The translations under genes and the position numbers were made by a program. From UBA1081 sp045636025 (GTDB taxonomy: Bacteria > Bacillota > Clostridia > Oscillospirales > Acutalibacteraceae), in assembly GCA_045636025.1 (NCBI GenBank), contig JAZTWP010000091.1, positions 62,001 through 126,000 of the forward strand: a DNA stretch of 64,000 bases, read 5' to 3'. The notes beneath the pieces are model-generated. The model ran no database searches, was not told where the DNA came from, and was given only the letters and a program-made list of their open reading frames with translations. Shown piece by piece: positions 1 to 7,731 of this stretch; positions within the stretch are counted from its first letter, which is position 1, and the number at the start of each line of letters is the position of its first letter.

Positions 1-1659
1 TTTGCTCCGCTGATTCTTGTGTCATTCTATGGTACAAAAGAAAGACTTGTTGTTCCCAAGAGCCGAATGGAAAATATGAGTTTCGGAAACTCTCTGAGAA
101 GTGTTATGCACAACAGAATATTCTGGATCAAGTGTTTTGATGCGTGGAACGATTTCCTTGAGAGTGCAAAAGGTAATGTATGGGATATGCTCGTTTACCG
201 TGCACACGTTATGAAGAGTACTACATACGGTATTCTCAATACTCTTTGTCATAATGCTCAGCTGTGGGCAATGGTTTTTGCTCCTAAAATGATCAAAGTG
301 ATCGGTAAGAAGAATATTAAAGTTTTCAAGAATATCATTCAGGTTTTCCTTATTGCAGCGATAGGACTTACATATAAATCAAAGTTTGCAATTATATTCC
401 TGTTTATAATCAACTATATAAACAGATTTGTAGATTGTGCAGAAGTTGTTGACAAGGCAATAGAATCGGATATGCGTGATACTCAGCAATATCTTTGCGG
501 TGAGCGAATAGACGGTTCGTTCGGGCTTGTTTCAAGCTATGCAAACGGAACAGTAAGTATGGCAACAAATCTGTTCTTGCCGTGGGTTTATAAAAAATGC
601 GGCTATGACGGCAGTGATTACTCTGTACTTGACGTTTACCTTGATTATAACCCTGACCTGCCTAACGATCAGCAGAAAAAGAATCCGAATTGTGTTCTTT
701 ACAGTATGCTTGATGTTCTTATTACTATTTCAGTTGTCGGTGCGGCACTTGATGTTATTCCGTGGTTGTTCTATGATGTCAGTGAAACTGGTCAGAAGTC
801 AATGATAAGAGTTATCAGAATCAGAACTCTTGTGGAAGACTTCAAAACAGGCAAAGGTGATAAAGAGAATTATATTGAAGGCTGTGAAGCTGTTTTTAAT
901 GCCCGTAAATATAAAAATGCAGATAAACAGACTGCACCTCGTGATGAAATGAAGGCAGCACGTCTTATGCCTAAAAATACTCAGGAAGAGAAGCTGCTCA
1001 GAAAAGAAACTATCAAAGGATTAAGACACAGAATAAGTGAAATCAATGATACAAACGAAGAAATTGAAATTGCCCGTTTTGTGAATTTTGAGCTTAACAG
1101 ATTTACAACAGAATTCGGCAAAAAGCAGCTTGAACTTGCTAATCTTATTGTGAATGCAGGTGCAACAAATTTCTATGAAATTTATGAAAAAGCAATGATG
1201 CTTGCTTCATCTTTGCCTGTTTCAACCAATAAGGAAGAAAAGAGATGGCGTAAACAGGAAATAAGAAATGCAAAAGCTCTTAAAAAGAGTGCAAGACTTG
1301 CTTATAAATATTATGAAAACGGTGTTGTATTTTTTGACAAACAGAGTATTGATGACGCATACAATATGCCTGATGATACTACCGAACAGCAGAAAATCCG
1401 CCGTAAGTCTATGAAAAAGGCAAATAAAGAGATGAACAGATATACTAAGGTTGCAATGCCTTATCTGGCAGCACTCAGAATTGTACGTCTTGCTGAAGGC
1501 TATGCAGATCTTGATTCAATTCTTTCAGATTATGATAATGAAAAGTCTGAAATGCTTAATCGTCAGGCTAAGGCTGAAGAGGATGCAAGAAACCTTATGG
1601 AACAGAGAAAGCTTGATACAGAGCGTAAAAAACAACAGAGAAAACTGAAAATGAGATAA
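1..1659 (+). CDS. GPH/MFS-type transporter, 5'-truncated, with long charged C-terminal tail
   Basis: The reading frame is open to the window edge: the codons before the GTG at 19 continue a hydrophobic segment (FAPLILVSFYG), so the true start lies outside the window. The first 260 or so visible residues hold several membrane segments, including VFKNIIQVFLIAAIGLTY and FAIIFLFIINYINRF. They also hold a DMRDTQQYLCGERIDG stretch that resembles the D-x2-D-Y-x4-TG-x-R-x2-G signature of glycoside-pentoside-hexuronide:cation symporters. Family knowledge suggests sugar uptake driven by a cation gradient; the substrate is unknown. The last 280 or so residues form a long Lys/Glu-rich, probably helical cytoplasmic tail that ordinary GPH transporters lack. 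A strong terminator follows immediately. The family call is reasonable; the function of the tail is unknown. Confidence 0.7.
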   Translation, partial: FAPLILVSFYGTKERLVVPKSRMENMSFGNSLRSVMHNRIFWIKCFDAWNDFLESAKGNVWDMLVYRAHVMKSTTYGILNTLCHNAQLWAMVFAPKMIKVIGKKNIKVFKNIIQVFLIAAIGLTYKSKFAIIFLFIINYINRFVDCAEVVDKAIESDMRDTQQYLCGERIDGSFGLVSSYANGTVSMATNLFLPWVYKKCGYDGSDYSVLDVYLDYNPDLPNDQQKKNPNCVLYSMLDVLITISVVGAALDVIPWLFYDVSETGQKSMIRVIRIRTLVEDFKTGKGDKENYIEGCEAVFNARKYKNADKQTAPRDEMKAARLMPKNTQEEKLLRKETIKGLRHRISEINDTNEEIEIARFVNFELNRFTTEFGKKQLELANLIVNAGATNFYEIYEKAMMLASSLPVSTNKEEKRWRKQEIRNAKALKKSARLAYKYYENGVVFFDKQSIDDAYNMPDDTTEQQKIRRKSMKKANKEMNRYTKVAMPYLAALRIVRLAEGYADLDSILSDYDNEKSEMLNRQAKAEEDARNLMEQRKLDTERKKQQRKLKMR

Positions 1660-1664
1660 AAAAT

Positions 1665-1696
1665 ACGGAACTGAAAATCAGTTCCGTGTTTTTTTA
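1665..1696. terminator. Bidirectional rho-independent terminator
   Basis: A 10-bp stem (1665-1674 with 1678-1687) is followed by a T run. It lies between convergent genes and can serve the transporter on plus and the alcohol dehydrogenase on minus. Confidence 0.85.
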
Positions 1697-1701
1697 TCTG
1701 A

Positions 1702-2913
1702 TTAAGCCATAAGACTTCTTATAAGTTCAACACACTCAGCTTTGTCCATAATCTTGGGAACGGGATAGAGGGGATTACCTTCTTTGAGTGCTCTGTCTGC
1801 GATAAGAGAAATATCTTCTTCTTTTATCTGTTCGAACTTTTCAGGAATGTTCATATCCTTGTTCATTCTTCTGATTTCAGCAATAAACATCTTAGCCTTT
1901 TCTTCGTCTGACTTGCCGTTGCAATCAAGACCTGCAACATCAGCAAGGTCTGCAAGACGCTTGTAAGCTGTTTCACCGAAGTAATCAAGAACATAGGGGA
2001 GAATGACAGCATTTGCAAGACCGTGAGGAATACCGTACATACCGCCGAGATTATGAGCGATAGCGTGTACATAACCTACATAAGCTCTTGTGAATGCAAC
2101 ACCTGCATAATATGATGCAAGGAGCATATTTTCTCTTGCTTCAATATTCTTGCCGTCTTTATAAGCAGTTTCGATGTTTTCAAAAATCATCTTAGTTGCC
2201 ATTTTAGCTTTTTCTGCAGTGTCTTCTGTGTTGCTCTGACCGATATATGCTTCAACAGCGTGTGTAAGAGCATCCATACCTGTTGTTGATGTGATATGGG
2301 GAGGAAGACCGATTGTAAGCTCAGGATCAAGAACTGCGTACTTGGGACGAAGAACGGGGTCATTGATAGCGTTCTTTTCGTGTGTCTTGGGGTTAGAAAC
2401 AACAGCTGCGATAGTTGTTTCTGAACCTGTACCTGCAGTTGTGGGAACTGCAAAGAGCATAGGAATCTTCTTAAGAACTTTAAGAACACCGCGCATCTTA
2501 GGAACTTCCATACCGGGTCTTGCGATTCTTGCACCGCAGATTTTTGCACAGTCCATAGGTGAACCGCCACCGAAAGCAATGATTGCCTGACAGCCGTTAC
2601 CCATATAAAGAGCACGTGCTTCTTCTACGTTATCAATTGTGGGATTGGGCTGAACACCGTCATATACCACATAAGCAATCTCATTATTTCTCAGTTCTTC
2701 AAAGAGAGAATCGAGAAGATGAAGATTCATAAGACCTTTATCAGTAACGATAAGTACGTTGTTGAAACCGAGTTTCTTAACGGTTTTGGGAAGCTCTCTG
2801 ACTGCGCCTGCACCTTTGATGAGTTCAGGTTCTGTCCAGTCGAGAATGCCTGTTGCAGCTCTCATAACACCCTGGTATGTTCTGCAATAAGCTTCAAACA
2901 TTTTTCTGTTCAT
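1702..2913 (-). CDS. Iron-containing alcohol dehydrogenase
   Basis: A 403-residue protein of usual family length. It has the NAD-binding GGGSPMD motif at residues 115-121, the TAGTGSE motif, and the metal-binding His cluster of the Fe-ADH family seen as HAIAHNLGG and GIPHGLAN in the C-terminal half. Such cytoplasmic enzymes reversibly reduce aldehydes (acetaldehyde, butyraldehyde, lactaldehyde and others) with NAD(P)H; the substrate cannot be fixed from sequence. The start is supported by a GGAGG ribosome binding site. It lies 21 bases downstream of the GtrA-like gene on the same strand, so the two are probably co-transcribed from the promoter near 3540. Confidence 0.93.
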   Translation of the reverse strand: MNRKMFEAYCRTYQGVMRAATGILDWTEPELIKGAGAVRELPKTVKKLGFNNVLIVTDKGLMNLHLLDSLFEELRNNEIAYVVYDGVQPNPTIDNVEEARALYMGNGCQAIIAFGGGSPMDCAKICGARIARPGMEVPKMRGVLKVLKKIPMLFAVPTTAGTGSETTIAAVVSNPKTHEKNAINDPVLRPKYAVLDPELTIGLPPHITSTTGMDALTHAVEAYIGQSNTEDTAEKAKMATKMIFENIETAYKDGKNIEARENMLLASYYAGVAFTRAYVGYVHAIAHNLGGMYGIPHGLANAVILPYVLDYFGETAYKRLADLADVAGLDCNGKSDEEKAKMFIAEIRRMNKDMNIPEKFEQIKEEDISLIADRALKEGNPLYPVPKIMDKAECVELIRSLMA

Positions 2914-2934
2914 AATATTGCCTCCGTCAGAGAT

Positions 2935-3492
2935 TTATGCTTCTGTCTTGTCTTCCTTCTTCTTGCGGAAGAGAATCATCTGAATGGGGAAGTAAAGGAA
3001 GAACTGAATGCAAGCACAAATAGCGCCTGAAATTGCAATTGCAGATTCACCTAATCCCTTTGATGTAAGGAAATTTACAAGGAAAGGCTGTAACCATGCA
3101 GAGAATGCAATAAGAGCAATTGTAACAATCAGGTAGATGGGAAATACAACCTTGATATTTGCACAGGAGTTAAATGTCTTTTCTCTGTTTACAAAGAAAG
3201 AGAAAATCTGTGCAAGAATGTTACATGCTGTAAGCGCAATGAAAAGACCAAGACCTGTTGTATCCATACCTGCTGATGCAGCTTTTTCTGAAGACCAGAT
3301 ACCTAAATTGAAAAGGTCATAAGGTCTTGCAAGGAATTCATCAGTCATAAAGATTTTGATGAGATAGGGTAAGAACAACTGGATAACAAAAGCACCTAAG
3401 CTGACAACGATAAATTTGATGAATTGCCAAAAGGTTTCAACGCCTTTGCCTTTTTCAGCAGCTTTTTTGTCAAGATCTGCGAGTTTTGCCAT
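2935..3492 (-). CDS. GtrA-like multi-pass membrane protein
   Basis: The start is placed at 3492 (protein MAKLADLD, 185 residues) because a GGAG ribosome binding site sits just upstream. The frame could extend to 3561 but that would run into the promoter. Four hydrophobic segments are visible (FIKFIVVSLGAFVIQLFL; a second around IALTACNILAQIF; then VVFPIYLIVTIALIAF and AIAISGAICACIQFFLYF). FFVNREKTF matches the GtrA-family loop signature (F-x-N-R-x-x-T-F). GtrA-like proteins are linked to flipping or export of polyprenyl-linked sugars, or act beside glycosyltransferases. There is no glycosyltransferase next door here, so the role is unknown. First gene of a two-gene unit with the Fe-alcohol dehydrogenase. 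Confidence 0.75.
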   Translation of the reverse strand: MAKLADLDKKAAEKGKGVETFWQFIKFIVVSLGAFVIQLFLPYLIKIFMTDEFLARPYDLFNLGIWSSEKAASAGMDTTGLGLFIALTACNILAQIFSFFVNREKTFNSCANIKVVFPIYLIVTIALIAFSAWLQPFLVNFLTSKGLGESAIAISGAICACIQFFLYFPIQMILFRKKKEDKTEA

Positions 3493-3528
3493 TGTAGAAT
3501 CACTCCAATTAAAAAATTTGTTGCAATT

Positions 3529-3557
3529 ATTATACAGCAATATAATAATGATTGCAA
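3529..3557 (-). promoter_or_regulatory. Sigma-A-type promoter for the GtrA-like/Fe-ADH unit
   Basis: Read on minus: TTGCAA (3557-3552), 17-base spacer, TATAAT (3534-3529), about 40 bases before the GtrA-like start codon. Confidence 0.7.
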
Positions 3558-3659
3558 CCATAAAATAAAAAAATATATTAATATTTCTAAAAATTCCATT
3601 GATTTGTTGTTTGTATTATGATATATTTAACAAAAATGTTGCTTTGCGGAGGTAGAACA

Positions 3660-5138
3660 ATGGAAAAATATCTTATTAACCCTAATCAGAAAATATCAAC
3701 TATAAGTAAAGATATATACGGTCATTTTTCAGAGCATCTCGGCAGATGTATCTATGACGGACTTTTTGTGGGCACGGATTCAACAGTTCCCAATATCAAC
3801 GGTATGAGAACAGATGTAGTTGAGGCTCTCAAAGAAATGGGCATTCCTGTGCTTCGTTGGCCCGGAGGATGTTTTGCTGATGAATATCATTGGAAAGACG
3901 GTATAGGCCCTCTTGAAAACAGAAAAAAGATGATAAATACCCACTGGGGCGGTGTTGTTGAAGACAACAGCTTCGGCACTCACGAATTCTTTGAACTGTG
4001 TGAACAGCTCGGCTGTGATCCTTACATAAACGGTAATGTCGGCTCAGGCACTGTTCAGGAAATGAGCGAATGGGTTGAATATATGACTTTTGACGGAGTT
4101 TCTCCTATGGCAGAGCTCCGTAAAGCCAACGGAAGAGAAAAACCCTGGGTTGTAAAATACTTCGGTGTTGGTAATGAAAACTGGGGTTGCGGCGGCAACT
4201 TTATGCCCGAAGACTATGCTCAGGAATATCTCAGATATAACACTTATGTCAGAGATTACGACAAGAACAACAGAATTTACAGGGTATGCTGCGGTCCCAA
4301 TGCTGAAGATTATCATTGGACAGACAAAGTAATGTGGAGAGCAAGACATCATATACAGGGTATTTCTCTTCATTATTATACAGTACCTCACGGTTGGGGC
4401 GGCAGAGGTGCTGCAACTGTTTTCAGCGAAGATATGTATTATGTAACAGTTACCTGTGCATACAAAATTGACGAAATCATTACCCGTCATCTTGAAATTA
4501 TGAATAAATATGACCCCGAACACAGAATTGACCTTATTGTTGATGAATGGGGTACATGGTTTGATGTTGAAGAAGGCACAAATCCCGGTTTTCTCTATCA
4601 GCAGAACACAATGAGAGATGCTATGGTTGCAGGTCTTACACTCAATATTTTCAATAAACATTCAGACCGTATCAGAATGGCAAATATTGCTCAGACAGTA
4701 AATGTTCTGCAGTCTGTTATTCTCACAGACGGTGAAGAAATGCTTCTTACTCCCACATACCATGTTTTCAGAATGTATAAGGATCATCAGAAAAACACAC
4801 TTATCGGTTCATTCCTCACATCAGAAAAAATTGAGTGCGAAGGACTTAAAATGCCTGAACTTGTTGAAAGTGCATCAATGGATGAAAACGGTGTTATTTA
4901 CTCAACTGTTGTCAACGTATGTCTTGACAATGCTAAGGAAGTAAAGTGTCAGATTGCTGATTCTGAAGTCAAATCTGTAAAAGCCGAAATTCTTACAGGC
5001 AAAATGGATGACCATAACACATTTGAAAATAAGGAAGTTGTCAAAACTCAGGAATTCAACGGCTTTGAACTGACAAAGGATGGTTTTGTTGCAACAATTC
5101 CTCCCTGCAGCGTAGTTAAATTCATTATTGAAAGATAA
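3660..5138 (+). CDS. abfA: Alpha-L-arabinofuranosidase, GH51
   Basis: A 492-residue protein starting at 3660, where a GCGGAGGT site precedes the ATG; the frame extends upstream to 3618 but without a ribosome binding site. Recognised as GH51 by the N-terminal IYGHFSEHLGR block, the acid/base Glu in GNENWG (E173) and the nucleophile Glu in VDEWGTW (E296). GH51 enzymes release terminal arabinofuranose from arabinan or arabinoxylan oligosaccharides. There is no signal peptide, so it acts on imported oligosaccharides in the cytoplasm. It is followed with a one-base overlap by a small DUF6171 protein. The sugar transporter fragment at the left edge may belong to the same nutritional theme, but this is inference. 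Confidence 0.93.
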   Translation: MEKYLINPNQKISTISKDIYGHFSEHLGRCIYDGLFVGTDSTVPNINGMRTDVVEALKEMGIPVLRWPGGCFADEYHWKDGIGPLENRKKMINTHWGGVVEDNSFGTHEFFELCEQLGCDPYINGNVGSGTVQEMSEWVEYMTFDGVSPMAELRKANGREKPWVVKYFGVGNENWGCGGNFMPEDYAQEYLRYNTYVRDYDKNNRIYRVCCGPNAEDYHWTDKVMWRARHHIQGISLHYYTVPHGWGGRGAATVFSEDMYYVTVTCAYKIDEIITRHLEIMNKYDPEHRIDLIVDEWGTWFDVEEGTNPGFLYQQNTMRDAMVAGLTLNIFNKHSDRIRMANIAQTVNVLQSVILTDGEEMLLTPTYHVFRMYKDHQKNTLIGSFLTSEKIECEGLKMPELVESASMDENGVIYSTVVNVCLDNAKEVKCQIADSEVKSVKAEILTGKMDDHNTFENKEVVKTQEFNGFELTKDGFVATIPPCSVVKFIIER

Positions 5139-5395
5139 TGGAAAAAAGAGAATGCAGAAGATGTCTTCTTCTCAAAAGCGGAGATGAAGACAATTATAAA
5201 TTGGTGCAACAGCATATAGCAAAAATCACACCTGAAGAAAAATGTGATGATGAGTCATATCAGAAAAGGCTTGAAATTTGCAGTAACTGTGATAACCTTA
5301 TCAGCGGCACTTGTGTAAAATGCGGTTGTTATGTGGAATTCAGAGCAGCTTTCAGAAACAAGAAATGTCCTGATACAAAAAACAAAAAATGGTAA
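5138..5395 (+). CDS. Small Cys-rich DUF6171-like protein
   Basis: An 85-residue protein whose ATG shares one base with the stop codon of the arabinofuranosidase gene, implying translational coupling. It has an N-terminal CRRC pair and a later run of cysteines (CSNCDNL then CVKCGCYV and C), a pattern expected for a small zinc-binding domain. It resembles the uncharacterised DUF6171 family, common in Clostridia, in which the C-terminal part often ends in CP near a basic tail, as here (KKCPDTKNKKW). Function unknown. Confidence 0.7.
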   Translation: MEKRECRRCLLLKSGDEDNYKLVQQHIAKITPEEKCDDESYQKRLEICSNCDNLISGTCVKCGCYVEFRAAFRNKKCPDTKNKKW

Positions 5396-5430
5396 AATTT
5401 AAGCGACTCTGTATAGAGTCGCTTAAATTT
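5395..5430. terminator. Strong bidirectional terminator
   Basis: A 16-bp perfect stem (5395-5410 with 5415-5430) with a GTAT loop, A-rich on the left and T-rich on the right. It separates the arabinofuranosidase unit from the convergent HAD phosphatase gene. Confidence 0.88.
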
Positions 5431-6190
5431 TTAATATGAACTTTTTAAGTGCCTCTGCAACGCCGCCGTCTTTTGCATCGCAGGATATGTATGTGCAGAT
5501 ATCTTTTATTTCATCAATTGAATTACCCATTGCAACAGAAATTCCTGCCGCAAGAAGCATATCAGTATCATTTGAGCTGTCACCCATTGCGATACATCTT
5601 TCTTCTGGAATGCCGATATGTTCAAGCATTCTTTTCATTCCCACAGCTTTGCCGAAACCTTTTTTTACAAACTCTGCATAATAACTGTGCTGATAAAGTA
5701 TGTAATCCTTGCCGAAAATCTCTCTTTCTTCGTCTGTGAGCTGACCCTGGACATACATCTTTGAGATTTTGAAATCTTTATAGATTGAATCAAATTCGTC
5801 TGCAGAAGAGAGAAGATATTTAACGGAATTGCGTCTGTCCGTGGGGTTTATCCATATCATTTCATCTTCGCCTTCAAATGAAATCTCACGAGTATCATTG
5901 ATAAAGTGTGCACCGATGAATTTAAGCTCATCACGTGTCATAATTTCACTAAATATCTGCTGACTGTTGAATCTCAGGTCTGTGCCGATACCTGCAACAT
6001 ACCCGTCAAGGAAATCATCTGCTTTGAGTTCTTGGGGAATAAAACCGTATGAACGTGCAGTATTGATGAATACATAGCTTCCTTGTCTGCGGACTTCCTT
6101 GATAGTATCAATATTAATCTGTGGTATAACGCCGTCTGACATCAGAGTGTTGTCGATATCAAGAAAAACGGCAAATTTTTCTGAATTCAT
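5423..6190 (-). CDS. Cof-type HAD-superfamily hydrolase
   Basis: A 255-residue protein with the HAD nucleophile motif DIDNTL near residue 11 and the late acidic motif GDSSNDTDML near residue 200. A substrate-capping insertion lies between them (type C2, Cof subfamily). Such cytoplasmic phosphatases act on sugar phosphates, nucleotides or flavin/pyridoxal phosphates; the substrate cannot be told. Last gene of a minus-strand run with the DUF5696 lipoprotein, metA and the DUF4364 protein. It begins 18 bases after the DUF4364 gene, with a weak ribosome binding site. Confidence 0.88.
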   Translation of the reverse strand: MNSEKFAVFLDIDNTLMSDGVIPQINIDTIKEVRRQGSYVFINTARSYGFIPQELKADDFLDGYVAGIGTDLRFNSQQIFSEIMTRDELKFIGAHFINDTREISFEGEDEMIWINPTDRRNSVKYLLSSADEFDSIYKDFKISKMYVQGQLTDEEREIFGKDYILYQHSYYAEFVKKGFGKAVGMKRMLEHIGIPEERCIAMGDSSNDTDMLLAAGISVAMGNSIDEIKDICTYISCDAKDGGVAEALKKFILKI

Positions 6191-6208
6191 AGATAATTAC
6201 GTCCGTTG

Positions 6209-6793
6209 TTATTCTTTGAACTGAGAATCTTCTGTCAACGCTGTTATGATGTTTTCATAAAGTCTTACAGGGTTGTTGAGAAATGCAGATTTCATAACTT
6301 CTGCTTGCTGAGAATCTGTTGTGAAAATGCTTACATTAAGAAGCTCTTCAGTTTCTGTATTGTCGGCATCACCTGAAAGCAGAGAAATGTCGAGTCTGTA
6401 TTTATTGTCATTGATTTTGGAAACAGAAATTCTGTTTTCTTTTTTTCTTTTCTCATAAAGTGCTGTAAGCTTTACCGCTCTTACAGCTTTATTCTTTATG
6501 AAATGTGAAAGCTCATCTTTAAGATCACGGGAAATCTGTATTCCTTTTTCGTTGATATAAAGGAGCTCATTTTCAATGTATATAGCATTGACTTCAAGAA
6601 GGTCATCAATCGCCTGACAAAGTTCAAAATAATTTGCAATTCCGTTGTCATAAAGTGCGGACAGCAGATTGTCTCTTGAAAGAATACCTGAATGGTCTTT
6701 CAGCACATAGCAGATAATTATTCTGATTTTTTCAGTACTTCTGATGCCGCCTGTCTTGTCGTCAACCGGGAATGCATCAAGCTTAAAATCCAT
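6209..6793 (-). CDS. DUF4364 family protein (winged-helix-like)
   Basis: A 194-residue protein resembling DUF4364. The N-terminal part (TEKIRIIICYVLKDHSG...) is predicted to form small helices typical of winged-helix DNA-binding domains, with an INEKG turn near residue 85. The C-terminal part (DISLLSGD..., then TTDSQQAEVM) is a mixed alpha/beta domain of unknown role. Family members are usually single conserved genes in Clostridia. A GAGGTG site precedes the ATG. It sits 10 bases after metA in the same direction, so it is probably co-transcribed. Confidence 0.75.
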   Translation of the reverse strand: MDFKLDAFPVDDKTGGIRSTEKIRIIICYVLKDHSGILSRDNLLSALYDNGIANYFELCQAIDDLLEVNAIYIENELLYINEKGIQISRDLKDELSHFIKNKAVRAVKLTALYEKRKKENRISVSKINDNKYRLDISLLSGDADNTETEELLNVSIFTTDSQQAEVMKSAFLNNPVRLYENIITALTEDSQFKE

Positions 6794-6803
6794 AAATCAC
6801 ACC

Positions 6804-7718
6804 TCAAAGATTTGCAAGATCATATGGAGTTCTCTGGTAAACGAAATAGTTCAGCCAGTTTGTAAAAAGAAGAACTCCGGTGCTTCTCCATGTTATAGGA
6901 GGCTTTTTTGTGGGGTCGTTATCGGGGAAGTAATTGACGGGAAGGTCAATTTCAAGTCCTTTGTTTTTATCTCTGAAATACTCTGTTGCAAGAGTGTCTT
7001 CATCATATTCCGAGTGACCTGTTGAGAAGAAGTTTCTGCAATCCATATCAGAAAGAAGGTGCACACCTGATTCTTTTGAATATGACAGTACCTGAAGGTC
7101 TTTGATTTTTGCAATGTCATCCATTCTGATTTCTGTATGTCTTGAGTGGGGAACATAATATTTCTCGTCAAGACCTCTCATAAGGGGATGGAAAAGGTCA
7201 AGAGGCTGATGTTCAAAGATACCGAACATTTTTTTATCAAGAGGATATTTTTTGAGTCCGTAATGATAATAAAGGCCTGCCTGAGCACCCCAGCAGATAT
7301 GGAATGTTGAATAGACATTTGTTTTTGCCCATTCAAAAATGCTGCAAAGCTCGTCCCAGTAATCAACTTCTTCAAATTCCATCTGTTCAACTGGTGCACC
7401 CGTAACAATCATACCGTCAAACTTCTGATGTTTTACTTCGTCAAATGATTTGTAAAACTTTGTAAGATGTTCCTGAGACGTATTTTTTGATGTATGTGTA
7501 ACTGTCTGGAGAAGTTCAATATCCACCTGAAGGGGAGTATTGCTCAGAAGTCGCAGAATTTGTGTTTCTGTTGCAATTTTTGTGGGCATAAGATTAAGAA
7601 TCAGAATTTTAAGAGGTCTGATATCCTGAGAATCAGCTCTGTCTTCGGGCATAACAAAAACATTTTCCTGCTCAAGAAAAGATCTTGCAGGTAATTCGTT
7701 TGAGATTCTGATGGGCAT
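6804..7718 (-). CDS. metA: Homoserine O-acyltransferase (MetA/HTS family)
   Basis: A 304-residue protein of the usual MetA length. The N-terminus MPIRISNELPARSFLEQENVF is typical. The acyl-enzyme Cys lies in the TFHICWGAQA block, and the catalytic Glu/His region includes GIFEHQ and the later PHSRHTE. The enzyme activates homoserine as O-acetyl- or O-succinyl-homoserine for methionine synthesis in the cytoplasm. In Firmicutes MetA proteins the acyl donor is usually acetyl-CoA, but that depends on one active-site residue I did not verify. An AAGGAG site precedes the start. It follows the DUF5696 lipoprotein gene by 13 bases. No SAM riboswitch or S-box fits in that gap, so control would come from the operon promoter near 10040. 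Confidence 0.95.
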   Translation of the reverse strand: MPIRISNELPARSFLEQENVFVMPEDRADSQDIRPLKILILNLMPTKIATETQILRLLSNTPLQVDIELLQTVTHTSKNTSQEHLTKFYKSFDEVKHQKFDGMIVTGAPVEQMEFEEVDYWDELCSIFEWAKTNVYSTFHICWGAQAGLYYHYGLKKYPLDKKMFGIFEHQPLDLFHPLMRGLDEKYYVPHSRHTEIRMDDIAKIKDLQVLSYSKESGVHLLSDMDCRNFFSTGHSEYDEDTLATEYFRDKNKGLEIDLPVNYFPDNDPTKKPPITWRSTGVLLFTNWLNYFVYQRTPYDLANL

Positions 7719-7731
7719 TATAAATCGCTCC

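Noticed and set aside
7719..7731. SAM riboswitch upstream of metA
   Set aside because: The gap to the preceding gene is only 13 bases, far too short.
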